Source of the DNA: Eubacterium sp. MSJ-33
Lineage (GTDB): Bacteria > Bacillota > Clostridia > Lachnospirales > Lachnospiraceae
DNA: 64,000 nt
Assembly: GCF_022174665.1 (NCBI RefSeq)
Contig: NZ_CP076562.1
Span: 560,001 to 624,000, forward strand
Reading direction: 5' to 3'
Shown in pieces: positions 17,674 to 26,645 of this stretch (position 1 is its first letter; each line of letters begins with the position of its first letter). Under the pieces are notes generated by a model. That model saw only the letters and a program-made list of their open reading frames with translations. It searched no databases and was not told the origin of the DNA. Both the position numbers and the translations under genes were made by a program.

Positions 17674-18978
17674 ATGAGAGAATATACAACACAGATGGAC
17701 GCAGCCAGAAAGGGAATTATTACACCGGAACTTTCCAAAGTTGCCGCAAAAGAACATATGCGAGAAGATGAATTACTTCCTCTTGTAGCATCCGGAAAGG
17801 TTGTAATCCCTGCAAATAAACTGCATACATGCCTTGATCCGGAAGGTATTGGATCTATGCTTCAGACAAAGATTAATGTCAATCTTGGTATCTCCAGAGA
17901 TTGTAAGGACTACGACATCGAGATGAAGAAGGTAATGGAAGCTGTTAATTTGGGAGCGCACGCCATTATGGATCTTTCATCCCATGGAAATACAGAACCT
18001 TTTCGAAAAAAATTAATTGCTGAGTGCCCGGTTATGGTTGGTACGGTTCCAATCTACGATTCGGTTATTCATTATCAGAGAGATCTGGCAACACTAACAG
18101 CCAAAGATTTTATCGATGTTGTACGACTACATGCAGAAAATGGTGTAGACTTCGTAACATTGCATTGTGGTATTACAAGAAAAACAATTGAACAGATCAA
18201 GAAACACAAGAGGAAGATGAATATTGTATCCCGTGGTGGTTCTCTTGTTTTTGCATGGATGACTATGACCGGAGAAGAAAATCCTTTCTACGAATATTAC
18301 GATGAAATTCTGGATATTTGTGCAGAGTATGACGTAACGGTTTCTCTCGGAGATGCCTGTCGACCTGGCTGCCTTACTGATGCAACAGACGTCTGCCAGA
18401 TTGAAGAATTAGTACGACTCGGAGAACTTACAAAACGCGCTTGGGAAAAAGATGTACAAGTTATGGTCGAGGGGCCCGGACATGTGCCAATGGATCAGAT
18501 TGCCGCAAATATGAAAGTACAACAGACTATCTGTATGGGAGCTCCATTCTATGTACTTGGACCGCTGGTTACGGATATCGCTCCGGGGTATGACCATATC
18601 ACTGCTGCAATCGGAGGAGCTATCGCGGCACAGGCCGGAGCGGCATTCTTATGTTATGTTACCCCTGCAGAGCATCTGGCATTGCCGAATGTTGACGATG
18701 TAAAACAAGGAATTATTGCATCTAAAATTGCTGCCCATGCTGCAGATATTGCTAAGGGAGTGCGCGGTGCCCGTGATATTGATGACAAGATGGCAGATGC
18801 AAGACGGGTGCTTGACTGGGATAAACAGTGGGAATGTGCCTTAGACCCTGAGACAGCGAAAGCCATACGCGCAGACCGCAGCCCGGAACATGAAGATACC
18901 TGTTCTATGTGTGGAAAATTCTGTGCTGTACGTAGCATGAACAAAGCATTAGCAGGAGAATACATTGATATTTTATAG
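17674..18978 (+). CDS. thiC: Phosphomethylpyrimidine synthase ThiC
   Basis: A 434-aa radical SAM enzyme that rearranges 5-aminoimidazole ribotide into hydroxymethylpyrimidine phosphate for thiamine synthesis. The TIM-barrel core is well conserved ([44 protein letters not shown]). The C-terminal cluster-binding motif is CSMCGKFC, that is C-x2-C-x3-C, one residue shorter than the C-x2-C-x4-C of the longer E. coli and B. subtilis enzymes; the short 430-aa form is common in anaerobes. AGGAGG precedes the start. No other thi gene is adjacent. Confidence 0.96.
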   Translation: MREYTTQMDAARKGIITPELSKVAAKEHMREDELLPLVASGKVVIPANKLHTCLDPEGIGSMLQTKINVNLGISRDCKDYDIEMKKVMEAVNLGAHAIMDLSSHGNTEPFRKKLIAECPVMVGTVPIYDSVIHYQRDLATLTAKDFIDVVRLHAENGVDFVTLHCGITRKTIEQIKKHKRKMNIVSRGGSLVFAWMTMTGEENPFYEYYDEILDICAEYDVTVSLGDACRPGCLTDATDVCQIEELVRLGELTKRAWEKDVQVMVEGPGHVPMDQIAANMKVQQTICMGAPFYVLGPLVTDIAPGYDHITAAIGGAIAAQAGAAFLCYVTPAEHLALPNVDDVKQGIIASKIAAHAADIAKGVRGARDIDDKMADARRVLDWDKQWECALDPETAKAIRADRSPEHEDTCSMCGKFCAVRSMNKALAGEYIDIL

Positions 18979-19000
18979 TAGATAAAACGGGAGGGTACTT

Positions 19001-20017
19001 ATGGAAAAAAATGAAGTTTGGGAAAATATCAAGAAATACGGGAAAATATTCTTGCAGGGAATCGGATTATTTTTTGCATATGTATTTCACTACATCAGCA
19101 TATTCTGTGTATTTGTATATAAGAAGCTGAAAATCTTATTTAAAAAGTTATATAAAATCATCCGCAAACATATACGCAGAGTAAAAAAACATATGAAAGC
19201 CGGAGATTACAGTCTGTTGTTCTATACAATTCTGGGTGTGGTTATCGTTATTGTATTGCTGATTTTACTGATTCACGGTATAGCAGGTAAGAAAAAAACG
19301 GTTCCAAAAACAACAACCGAAACAACAACCGAAGCACCTGCTACCGAAGAAGTTGATACGCAGGCAGTTCTCCGCGAACAGGCAGCTTATATTTATCAGA
19401 ACAACCCTGATTACCTGATGCTTGTCAATGATACAAATCCAATCGCTGCCGGATATACGTTTGAACAGCATACACTGAACAGTGGATATATCGTAGATGA
19501 ACGAATCTATAACGATCTGCTTGCTATGCTCGAAGCATGTAATGCTGCCGGAAATGAGTACACAATTAAAGGCGGTTATATCAGCGCAGACACAGAGGGC
19601 AGTGGAGAATATGCAACCGGTCTTGCCTTTGATGTTACGGCCCACGACATTGCCGAACTGGATATATCCGTTGTTGCTTCCCTCCCAACCAATCAATGGC
19701 TGATGCAAAACTGTTCTTCCTTTGGTTTTATTGTACGATATCCGGAAGGAAAAGAAAGCATTACCGGACATAATTTTGAGCCATGGCATTTCCGTTATGT
19801 CGGAAGAGATGCAGCAGTATTTTTAACAACCAATAACCTGACACTGGAAGAATTCTACACTTTATTAAATGGTGGCAGTGTTGCAATCTCCACTTCCACA
19901 GATTCGGTTCCTTCCACTGACCCGAGTGCTATAGGAACTGATCCGAATACCGGAGTTACTACATCGGAAGATACTGGTGAAACAACCCAGAGCGAAGCAG
20001 TTCCGCAGGGAAATTAA
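19001..20017 (+). CDS. VanY/M15B-like membrane protein with altered catalytic residues
   Basis: A 338-aa protein: a basic cytoplasmic N-terminus, a possible membrane-associated stretch around residues 20-40, a clear transmembrane helix at 72-93, a Thr-rich linker and an extracellular domain (120-290) with the fold signature of D-alanyl-D-alanine carboxypeptidases. Asp211 (GLAFDV), Glu260 and His263 (EPWHFRYVG) match VanY. However the position of the zinc-binding His in SxHxxGxAxD is Tyr204 (EYATGLAFD), and the conserved Arg of SGYR is Ile194 (GGYIS). It may bind rather than cleave peptidoglycan, or use altered chemistry. The C-terminal 45 residues are Ser/Thr-rich. It follows thiC by 22 bp and precedes the TPR gene. 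Confidence 0.75.
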   Translation: MEKNEVWENIKKYGKIFLQGIGLFFAYVFHYISIFCVFVYKKLKILFKKLYKIIRKHIRRVKKHMKAGDYSLLFYTILGVVIVIVLLILLIHGIAGKKKTVPKTTTETTTEAPATEEVDTQAVLREQAAYIYQNNPDYLMLVNDTNPIAAGYTFEQHTLNSGYIVDERIYNDLLAMLEACNAAGNEYTIKGGYISADTEGSGEYATGLAFDVTAHDIAELDISVVASLPTNQWLMQNCSSFGFIVRYPEGKESITGHNFEPWHFRYVGRDAAVFLTTNNLTLEEFYTLLNGGSVAISTSTDSVPSTDPSAIGTDPNTGVTTSEDTGETTQSEAVPQGN

Positions 20018-20040
20018 GAGAAAGATGCTAGAGAACATTT

Positions 20041-20967
20041 ATGAGTAAACCAGATAAACATATGAAAAGAGGACAATATGAACGGGAGATGGCACGCCGC
20101 AGACGGGAACGTAAGCGGCGTATCCGTCGTTTTCATCTGATTTGTCTTGGGATTATAACACTTGCATTCGTAATTGTATGCTTTCATATATTTTCCCATA
20201 AAAAAAGCATTCGTAAGGAAGCGGTTTCTCTCTATGAAGCAGGCAGCTATCAGGAAGCTTTAGACAAATTTCAGGAAGCTTACGCAGAAAAGCAATGGTT
20301 TTCTGATTCTGTGAACATTGATATTCTGATGTATCAGGCAGACTGCATGATGCATTTACAGGATTTTTCAAATGCAGAACTGACTTACCTGAAAATTCAG
20401 AAGAAATATCGTTCCTCCAAATATGACAGCAAACAGCTTTCCTACCTGACAGAGTTATCTCATGCGCTTGCAAATTACAAGCAGGGAGATTATGTCTCAA
20501 CCGTTGCAACCTTTACAAAAGCAGTGGAAAATGGGCACAACGATATCAGTATTTATGCTGCAATCTGTTATGAAAACCAAAAAAGCTATGACAAGATGAA
20601 ACAATACCTTGATATCTATGCGCAATATCACGGTTTGGACGCATATGTAAATTACAAATACGCATCCTATTACTATGATATCAAAGATTATAATCAGGCT
20701 TTGACTTATCTTGCACAGGCTGAGACAAGTGGAGAAAGCGACTATACGCAGAAAATATTATACGCAGAGATTATGTGTTATAAGGAACTTCAGAATTATA
20801 CAGAAGCCTTTTCACGGGCATCTACGTATATTCAGCAATATCCGGATGACACAAGTGGACAGGATATCTATGCCTATCTATATACCCGGGTGAATTTAAA
20901 TGAAAAACCTGTAAATGACAAATTTCATTTATTCACACCAGAAACGAACGGATTAGCTACACAATAA
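20041..20967 (+). CDS. Membrane-anchored TPR-repeat protein
   Basis: A 308-aa protein of unknown function. A very basic N-terminus (RRRRERKRRIRRF) is followed by one transmembrane helix (about residues 35-52) and an extracytoplasmic region of tetratricopeptide-like helical repeats (SLYEAGSYQEALDKFQEAY, ADCMMHLQDFSNAELTYLKI, YYDIKDYNQALTYLAQA). TPR domains bind other proteins; partner unknown. The gap to the VanY-like gene is 23 bp, so the two probably share a message and may act together at the cell surface. The Shine-Dalgarno sequence is weak. Confidence 0.7.
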   Translation: MSKPDKHMKRGQYEREMARRRRERKRRIRRFHLICLGIITLAFVIVCFHIFSHKKSIRKEAVSLYEAGSYQEALDKFQEAYAEKQWFSDSVNIDILMYQADCMMHLQDFSNAELTYLKIQKKYRSSKYDSKQLSYLTELSHALANYKQGDYVSTVATFTKAVENGHNDISIYAAICYENQKSYDKMKQYLDIYAQYHGLDAYVNYKYASYYYDIKDYNQALTYLAQAETSGESDYTQKILYAEIMCYKELQNYTEAFSRASTYIQQYPDDTSGQDIYAYLYTRVNLNEKPVNDKFHLFTPETNGLATQ

Positions 20968-20994
20968 TTATATTATGTAAACTAAAGGTGAACT

Positions 20995-22230
20995 ATGTAC
21001 GAAAATAAAGTGGAAATTGAAAAGGTTGTTCTTTTTGCCATAGATCTGGATAATGGAGAGAATGTTTCTGCAAACTTAGATGAGCTTGAGGAGCTTGTAC
21101 AGACCGCCGGTGCAGAAACGCTTGGACGCATGATCCAGAATAAAGATTCTATCGAAAAAGCAACCTACCTTGGAAGCGGTAAGGTCGAGGAGCTTCGTGA
21201 AATGGTGGAACGCCTTGGCGCGACCGGCGTTGTATGCGATGATGAGTTATCGCCAATCCAGATGAAAAACCTGGAACAGGAATTAGACACCAAGGTCATG
21301 GACCGTACAATGGTGATCTTGGATATCTTCGCCAAGCATGCAACAACAAGGGAAGGTAAGCTTCAAGTAGAGCTGGCACAGCTCAAGTACCGCAGTAACC
21401 GCCTGATTGGTATGGGACAGGTATTGTCCCGTCTGGGCGGCGGAATCGGCACGAGAGGTCCCGGTGAGAAGAAGCTCGAAGTCGACCGCCGAATCATTCG
21501 GGAACGCATCGCGAAGCTTTCCAGTGACTTAAAAGACGATATCGCTCACCGTGAGGTTATGCGGAAACAGCGTATGAACAGCCATATTCCGATCGTATCA
21601 ATCGTTGGTTATACAAATGCAGGCAAGTCAACCTTGCTGAATCACATGACGCAGGCAGGTGTCTTAGAAGAGGATAAGCTGTTTGCAACACTTGATCCGA
21701 CCTCACGGAATTACAAACTGCCGAACGGACAGGAGATCATTCTGACAGACACCGTCGGATTTATCCGAAAACTGCCACATCATCTGATCAACGCGTTTCG
21801 TTCCACACTGGAGGAAGCAAAGTTTGCAGATATTATTTTGCATGTGGTTGATATCTCGAATCCACAAGCCGATCTGCATATCTTAACCGTCTATGATACG
21901 TTACGTGAGTTAGGCGTAAAGGATAAGCCGGTTATCACATTATTTAATAAAATCGATAAAGTAGACGATCTTCCAGCAGTGAAAGATTTTCAGGCAGACC
22001 ATACCTTATATATCTCTGCCAAGCAAGAAACCGGATTTGAAAAAATCACAGATATTCTCGCAGAAATCATCAACCAAAGCCGCATATACATCGAACAGAC
22101 GATTCCATACGCCAAAGCAGGTGTTATCCAGCAGATTCGCAAATCGGGCAATCTGTTAGAAGAAGAATACAGAGAGGACGGCATCTTCGTCCGCGCGTAT
22201 GTAGATGCAGGCACGAAAGGGCTACTATAA
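20995..22230 (+). CDS. hflX: Ribosome-associated GTPase HflX
   Basis: A 411-aa HflX. The N-terminal HflX domain (residues 1-180) includes the glycine-rich LSRLGGGIGTRGPGEKKLE; the G domain has GYTNAGKSTLLN (G1), DTVGFIRKLPHHL (G3) and NKID (G4). It splits stalled or heat-damaged 70S ribosomes. Shine-Dalgarno AAAGGTG lies upstream. In B. subtilis hflX (ynbA) sits near miaA and hfq; here it begins a run with the RNA methyltransferase and SDR genes, with overlapping or abutting ends. The gene and its right-hand neighbours are visibly richer in G and C than the rest of the window. Confidence 0.95.
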   Translation: MYENKVEIEKVVLFAIDLDNGENVSANLDELEELVQTAGAETLGRMIQNKDSIEKATYLGSGKVEELREMVERLGATGVVCDDELSPIQMKNLEQELDTKVMDRTMVILDIFAKHATTREGKLQVELAQLKYRSNRLIGMGQVLSRLGGGIGTRGPGEKKLEVDRRIIRERIAKLSSDLKDDIAHREVMRKQRMNSHIPIVSIVGYTNAGKSTLLNHMTQAGVLEEDKLFATLDPTSRNYKLPNGQEIILTDTVGFIRKLPHHLINAFRSTLEEAKFADIILHVVDISNPQADLHILTVYDTLRELGVKDKPVITLFNKIDKVDDLPAVKDFQADHTLYISAKQETGFEKITDILAEIINQSRIYIEQTIPYAKAGVIQQIRKSGNLLEEEYREDGIFVRAYVDAGTKGLL

Positions 22231-22231
22231 C

Positions 22232-23611
22232 ATGGAATTACCTATTAACTTTGAACAAAATATGCGAACACTTCTGCAGGACGATTTTGATTCATATGCA
22301 GCCTGTCTTGATCAGCCAATGTATCATGGCATCCGAATCAATACAATGAAGATTTCTGTGGAAGAATTTCTGAAGATTAATCCATTTCATCTGCGTCCGG
22401 TTCCATGGTGTAAAAATGGATTTTATTATGATGAGACACTAGATAAACCATCCAAACACCCATATTATTTTGCCGGGCTTTACTATATTCAGGAACCATC
22501 TGCCATGACACCGGCAAATGTCCTGCCTGTGGAGGAAGGAGACCGGGTACTTGATATCTGTGCCGCTCCGGGTGGAAAATCAACGGAGCTTGCGGCAAAA
22601 TTACACGGCACCGGCCTGCTTGTATCAAATGATATCAGTGCTTCACGAGCGAAGGCATTACTGAAAAATCTGGAGGTTTTTGGCATAGAAAATGCACTAA
22701 TCATCAGTGAAGCCCCCTACAAATTAGCCGAACGTTTTCATGAATATTTTGATAAAATCTTAATTGATGCGCCATGTTCCGGAGAAGGTATGTTCCGCAA
22801 ATCCACATCCATGATCACCGCATGGGAGAATAACGGCAATCAGTTGTTCGCCGATCTGCAGCGAAGCATCTTAGATCAGGTTGTCACAATGCTCAAGCCG
22901 GGTGGCATGCTGCTTTATTCAACTTGTACATTTGCGCCCCTTGAAAATGAGCAGTCCATCGAATATCTTCTTTCGCTGGATGATCATCTGGAGCTGGTGG
23001 ATTTCCACCCTTATGAGGAATTTGACCACGGACATCCGGAATGGGGCAATACCGGAAACGAAACACTGACACGATGTGCCAGACTCTGGCCACATAAGAT
23101 TGAGGGTGAGGGACATTTTGTATGTCTTGTAAAAAAACAGGGAGAAAGAGATAATCATGCCAATTATGGTGATTACCCGGTCAAACGTGCAAAACTCCCG
23201 GATTCCGTTCTTGATTTTTTATCACATACGACACATAAATTTTCCCCGGAACGATTTGAGATATCAGGCGATAAACTATATTATATACCGGAAAGCTTTC
23301 CGACGGTCCGCGGACTCAGAATCTTGCGATGCGGCTTATATGTCGGCGAGATTAAGAAGAACCGATTTGAGCCAAGCCAGTCGCTTGCAATGGCTCTTAC
23401 GAAGGAAGAGTTCGATAATTGCCTCAACCTACCTGCAGATGATGCAAAGGTTATCAAATACTTAAAGGGTGAAACCATTGATTTTGATGATACATCCGTC
23501 AAAAACGGTTATGTATTAGTGTGTGTGGACGGATATCCGCTTGGCTTCGGGAAAGCAAACCAAGGTGTTTTGAAGAATAAATATTTACCTGGATGGAGGT
23601 TGATGTCATGA
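22232..23611 (+). CDS. RsmF-like RNA m5C methyltransferase (NOL1/NOP2/Sun family)
   Basis: A 459-aa SAM-dependent rRNA or tRNA cytosine-5 methyltransferase. The SAM-binding DICAAPGGKSTELA, the catalytic-loop DAPCSGEGMF and the TC-containing STCTFAPLENE motif, with its nucleophilic cysteine, are all present. The C-terminal third matches the RsmF-type extension (PUA-like). The ATG at 22232 follows the hflX stop by one base and has AAAGGG upstream; an in-frame ATG at 22205 would overlap hflX. Its stop overlaps the start of the SDR gene (ATGA). Confidence 0.88.
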   Translation: MELPINFEQNMRTLLQDDFDSYAACLDQPMYHGIRINTMKISVEEFLKINPFHLRPVPWCKNGFYYDETLDKPSKHPYYFAGLYYIQEPSAMTPANVLPVEEGDRVLDICAAPGGKSTELAAKLHGTGLLVSNDISASRAKALLKNLEVFGIENALIISEAPYKLAERFHEYFDKILIDAPCSGEGMFRKSTSMITAWENNGNQLFADLQRSILDQVVTMLKPGGMLLYSTCTFAPLENEQSIEYLLSLDDHLELVDFHPYEEFDHGHPEWGNTGNETLTRCARLWPHKIEGEGHFVCLVKKQGERDNHANYGDYPVKRAKLPDSVLDFLSHTTHKFSPERFEISGDKLYYIPESFPTVRGLRILRCGLYVGEIKKNRFEPSQSLAMALTKEEFDNCLNLPADDAKVIKYLKGETIDFDDTSVKNGYVLVCVDGYPLGFGKANQGVLKNKYLPGWRLMS

Positions 23612-24363
23612 AAATAGCAGTAATCACAGGTGCATCTTCCGGTTTGGGAAGAGAATTTGCCAAGCAGATTAATCAGCATTTTGTCACACTCGACGAGATC
23701 TGGCTGATTGCGCGAAGAGAAGAACGTTTGAATGAATTAAAGAGGGCTTTGCATGGAGTACATATACGAACAATTCCGATTGATCTGTGTGATCGGAATG
23801 CCATCGGTACTTATGAAGAAATGTTACAAAAATTTCATCCACAGATCCGTGTACTTATAAATGCCGCCGGATATGGAAAGATGGGCTATGTCGAACAGAT
23901 TTCCGAAGAAGATCTGACAGGCGAGGTGCAGTTAAACTGTGAAGCCTTGACCCGTATGACGAAGCTTTCCCTTCCATACATGGCAAAACACTCAAATATT
24001 ATCAATATTGCAAGCTCCGCTGCATTTATGCCGCAACCAAACTTTGCGGTTTATGCTGCAAGCAAATCCTATGTACTTTCATTTTCCAGAGCATTACATC
24101 AGGAATTGAAGAAGCATGGTATTATTGTAACTGCTGTTTGTCCGGGGCCGGTAAACACCGAATTTTTTGATATAGCAGAAAGCTATACCAAAACCAAAGG
24201 ATATAAGGTTATCCTACGTGCCAATGCAAGTAAAGTCGTTGCGCTTGCCTTAAAGGACGCAATGAAAGGGAAGACCGTATCAACATATGGTTTTGTCATG
24301 AAGGCATTCCGTGTTGTAACAAAGGTTATTCCGCATGGCTTTATTGTTCCATTCATACACTAA
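23608..24363 (+). CDS. Short-chain dehydrogenase/reductase
   Basis: A 251-aa classical SDR oxidoreductase. It has the cofactor motif TGASSGLG at the N-terminus, NAAGYG in the core, the catalytic Ser in IASSAAF and Y-A-A-S-K for the active-site Tyr and Lys. A basic residue after the first strands (ARREER) suggests NADP(H). The substrate cannot be told. I chose the ATG at 23608 over 23593 because GGAGG (23596-23600) precedes it; it overlaps the preceding stop by 4 nt. Confidence 0.87.
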   Translation: MKIAVITGASSGLGREFAKQINQHFVTLDEIWLIARREERLNELKRALHGVHIRTIPIDLCDRNAIGTYEEMLQKFHPQIRVLINAAGYGKMGYVEQISEEDLTGEVQLNCEALTRMTKLSLPYMAKHSNIINIASSAAFMPQPNFAVYAASKSYVLSFSRALHQELKKHGIIVTAVCPGPVNTEFFDIAESYTKTKGYKVILRANASKVVALALKDAMKGKTVSTYGFVMKAFRVVTKVIPHGFIVPFIH

Positions 24364-24403
24364 ACAACTTTTCATACCTATAATAAAGGACAGACTTATT
24401 TCA

Positions 24404-24973
24404 ATGAAAAAGAAAGAAAAAGGCCAATATGGCTATATTAATTACTACAAAAAAGGAAAGCTGCTTGTGACTTTGATTCTGGCAATTATGATTGCATCAA
24501 TCATTCTTTCCATGCTGCTTGCATTTGGCGACACCGGGCGTATCGGTATCGTATTCGCAATTCTTCTTGTTCTGCCATTTGCAAAATTTTTGATTGCCTA
24601 TATTATGTGTGCGCGGTTTCAGACAATGCCACAGGACGTTTATGACGTGGTACACGGTCAGACCAATGAGACAGACATGATCTACGATCTCGTAATCACT
24701 CAAACCGAGGGTATGCATTTTTATGATGCAGTCTGTGTCAGAAACGGAAGCGTATATGCCCTTGTGTTAGATAAACATTTTAAAGAAGAAAAGAAGGAAT
24801 ACGAAACATTCATGCAGCAGGCGCTTGCAAACAGCAAGTACAAATATATTGTCCATCTGTACACTGATACAGACACCTTTACAAAAAAGATTCACGCCAT
24901 CGGCGAACCGAATGATAAAACAAAAGTGATAGATAAATATATGAGAGAGCAGATACTGACATTCTGCGTATAA
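24404..24973 (+). CDS. Small membrane protein of unknown function
   Basis: A 189-aa protein with a basic N-terminus (MKKKEKGQYGYINYYKKG), two adjacent transmembrane helices (about 22-43 and 48-68) and a soluble, mixed alpha/beta C-terminal region of about 120 residues. I do not recognise a family. The start at 24404 is preferred over an in-frame ATG at 24335, which overlaps the SDR gene, although its Shine-Dalgarno (AAAGG) is 13 bases away. It sits between the SDR and a pseudouridine synthase, probably in the same transcription unit. Confidence 0.6.
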   Translation: MKKKEKGQYGYINYYKKGKLLVTLILAIMIASIILSMLLAFGDTGRIGIVFAILLVLPFAKFLIAYIMCARFQTMPQDVYDVVHGQTNETDMIYDLVITQTEGMHFYDAVCVRNGSVYALVLDKHFKEEKKEYETFMQQALANSKYKYIVHLYTDTDTFTKKIHAIGEPNDKTKVIDKYMREQILTFCV

Positions 24974-25050
24974 AATTTGTGTGTTAAATCTAAAAGAACA
25001 GATAAGAATATAAATAAAAGTTGTAATTTGAAGGCAAGGAGGAGATGGAT

Positions 25051-26019
25051 ATGCAGGAGCTTACTATCACAGATTTAGATGCCGGACAGCGCTTAAATAA
25101 ATATATGATGAAATACCTGAATCAGGCGCCTTCTTCCTTTATCTACAAGATGCTCCGCAAGAAAAACATCACCAGAAACGGCAAGAAAGCAACCGGTGAT
25201 GAAATCTTAAAATGCGGCGATGTAATTAAAGTATTTCTGGCAGATGAGACGATTGAAAAGTTCCGTGTTACGCAGACCGGACAGGTATCCAAACAAAAGC
25301 CGGGGATCACGCTTCAGATTCTCTATCAGGATTCGGATATATTAGCGGTGCATAAACCTGTCGGTGTCCTATCACAGAAAGCACAAAAGGATGATTACTC
25401 AATCAACGAAGCAATCGTTGATTACTGCCTTTCCATGCGGATTCTAAACGAGAAACAGCTAGAGACGTTCCATCCGTCAATCAGCAACCGCTTAGACCGG
25501 AACACATCCGGCATTATCCTTGCCGGAATCTCGTTGAAGGGCAGTCAGATGTTAGCCCGCATATTAAAGGGACATACATGTGAAAAATATTACTACACGA
25601 TCGTAGCCGGAGAGATGAAGCAACGCATCCATGAGAAAGCCTATATCGTAAAGGATTCAAAGAAGAATCAGTCTAAGATACAGAAACATGAAAGCCCCGG
25701 TGCATCGATGATCGAGACCGCATTTACACCGCTTTGCACGAAAAATGGCTTCACCTTATTGCAGGTACAGCTTTTCACCGGAAAATCGCATCAGATTCGT
25801 GCGCATCTGCAATCACTCGGATATCCGATGGCTGGCGATACGAAATATGGCAGCCCGGCAGTAAACCGGAAGCTTCGCGAGCGATACAATCTGAATCATC
25901 AGTTACTCCACGCAGGCAGACTTGTATTACCGGGCATCCCGGAAATCACAGATCCGTTGCCGGCAAAATTTCAGAAAATAGCGGATGGGCTGGAACTCAA
26001 ATCCCCAACGAATCACTAA
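25051..26019 (+). CDS. RluA-family pseudouridine synthase
   Basis: A 322-aa RNA pseudouridine synthase. An S4-like RNA-binding domain occupies residues 1-75 and the catalytic domain has [14 protein letters not shown] with the active-site Asp, plus [20 protein letters not shown] near the end. It isomerises uridines in 23S rRNA or tRNA; target site unknown. AAGGAGG (25036-25042) gives an 8-nt spacing to the ATG at 25051, better than the ATG at 25045. The closely spaced downstream genes are recU and nadE. A second RluA-family gene (rluD) is at 54015. Confidence 0.88.
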   Translation: MQELTITDLDAGQRLNKYMMKYLNQAPSSFIYKMLRKKNITRNGKKATGDEILKCGDVIKVFLADETIEKFRVTQTGQVSKQKPGITLQILYQDSDILAVHKPVGVLSQKAQKDDYSINEAIVDYCLSMRILNEKQLETFHPSISNRLDRNTSGIILAGISLKGSQMLARILKGHTCEKYYYTIVAGEMKQRIHEKAYIVKDSKKNQSKIQKHESPGASMIETAFTPLCTKNGFTLLQVQLFTGKSHQIRAHLQSLGYPMAGDTKYGSPAVNRKLRERYNLNHQLLHAGRLVLPGIPEITDPLPAKFQKIADGLELKSPTNH

Positions 26020-26105
26020 ACAACATGGATTGCCGGAGATACAGTCCGGGCGCATTTACATTTCATAACATAGAATTAAAAATAGAAAGCATTAATTATA
26101 AAAAC

Positions 26106-26642
26106 ATGCCAACATGGAATTCCAGAGGATTACGCGGTTCCACCTTAGAGGAACTCATCAATCTCACCAATGAATTATATACAGAGAAAAACTTAGCGCT
26201 CATGCAGAAGATTCCGACACCGATCACTCCCGTTAAGATTGATTCGGAAAGCGGACAGATTAAGCTTGCTTATTTCGAGAAAGATTCCACCGTCGACTAT
26301 ATCGGGGTAGTACAAGGCATTCCGGTCTGCTTCGATGCAAAGGAATGCGCGACAGATACATTTCCGCTTCGAAACATCCACGAACACCAAATACGTTTTA
26401 TGCGGCAATTTGAGAAGCAGCACGGTGTCAGCTTTTTGCTTGTAATGTTTACCGCACGCAATGAGTTTTATTACCTGCGGTTATGTGAGTTAGAAACCTA
26501 CCTTGCCCGCGCTGCGCAGGGACATGCAAAGAATTTTAAGTACGAGGAATTAAATCCCGCCTATTTTATAAAGTCACAATCCGGTGCACCGATTCATTAT
26601 CTGAAGGGATTGCAGCTGGATTTGCAGGAAAGAGAGGACTAA
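26106..26642 (+). CDS. recU: Holliday junction resolvase RecU
   Basis: A 178-aa nuclease of the Firmicutes-type resolvase family. Conserved RecU features are visible: NSRGLRGSTLEELINLTN near the start, KIPTPITPVKID, STVDYIGV with an active-site Asp, FDAKEC (the E-x-K of the PD-(D/E)XK fold) and FPLRNIHEHQIRFM. It cleaves four-way junctions processed by RuvAB and helps chromosome segregation. The reading frame stays open far upstream inside the pseudouridine synthase gene; similarity begins just after the ATG at 26106, which I take as the start. It lies 3 bp before nadE. Confidence 0.88.
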   Translation: MPTWNSRGLRGSTLEELINLTNELYTEKNLALMQKIPTPITPVKIDSESGQIKLAYFEKDSTVDYIGVVQGIPVCFDAKECATDTFPLRNIHEHQIRFMRQFEKQHGVSFLLVMFTARNEFYYLRLCELETYLARAAQGHAKNFKYEELNPAYFIKSQSGAPIHYLKGLQLDLQERED

Positions 26643-26645
26643 ACG

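Noticed and set aside
25734..26105. Long N-terminal extension of recU
   Set aside because: The open frame runs inside the pseudouridine synthase gene, while RecU similarity begins after the ATG at 26106.
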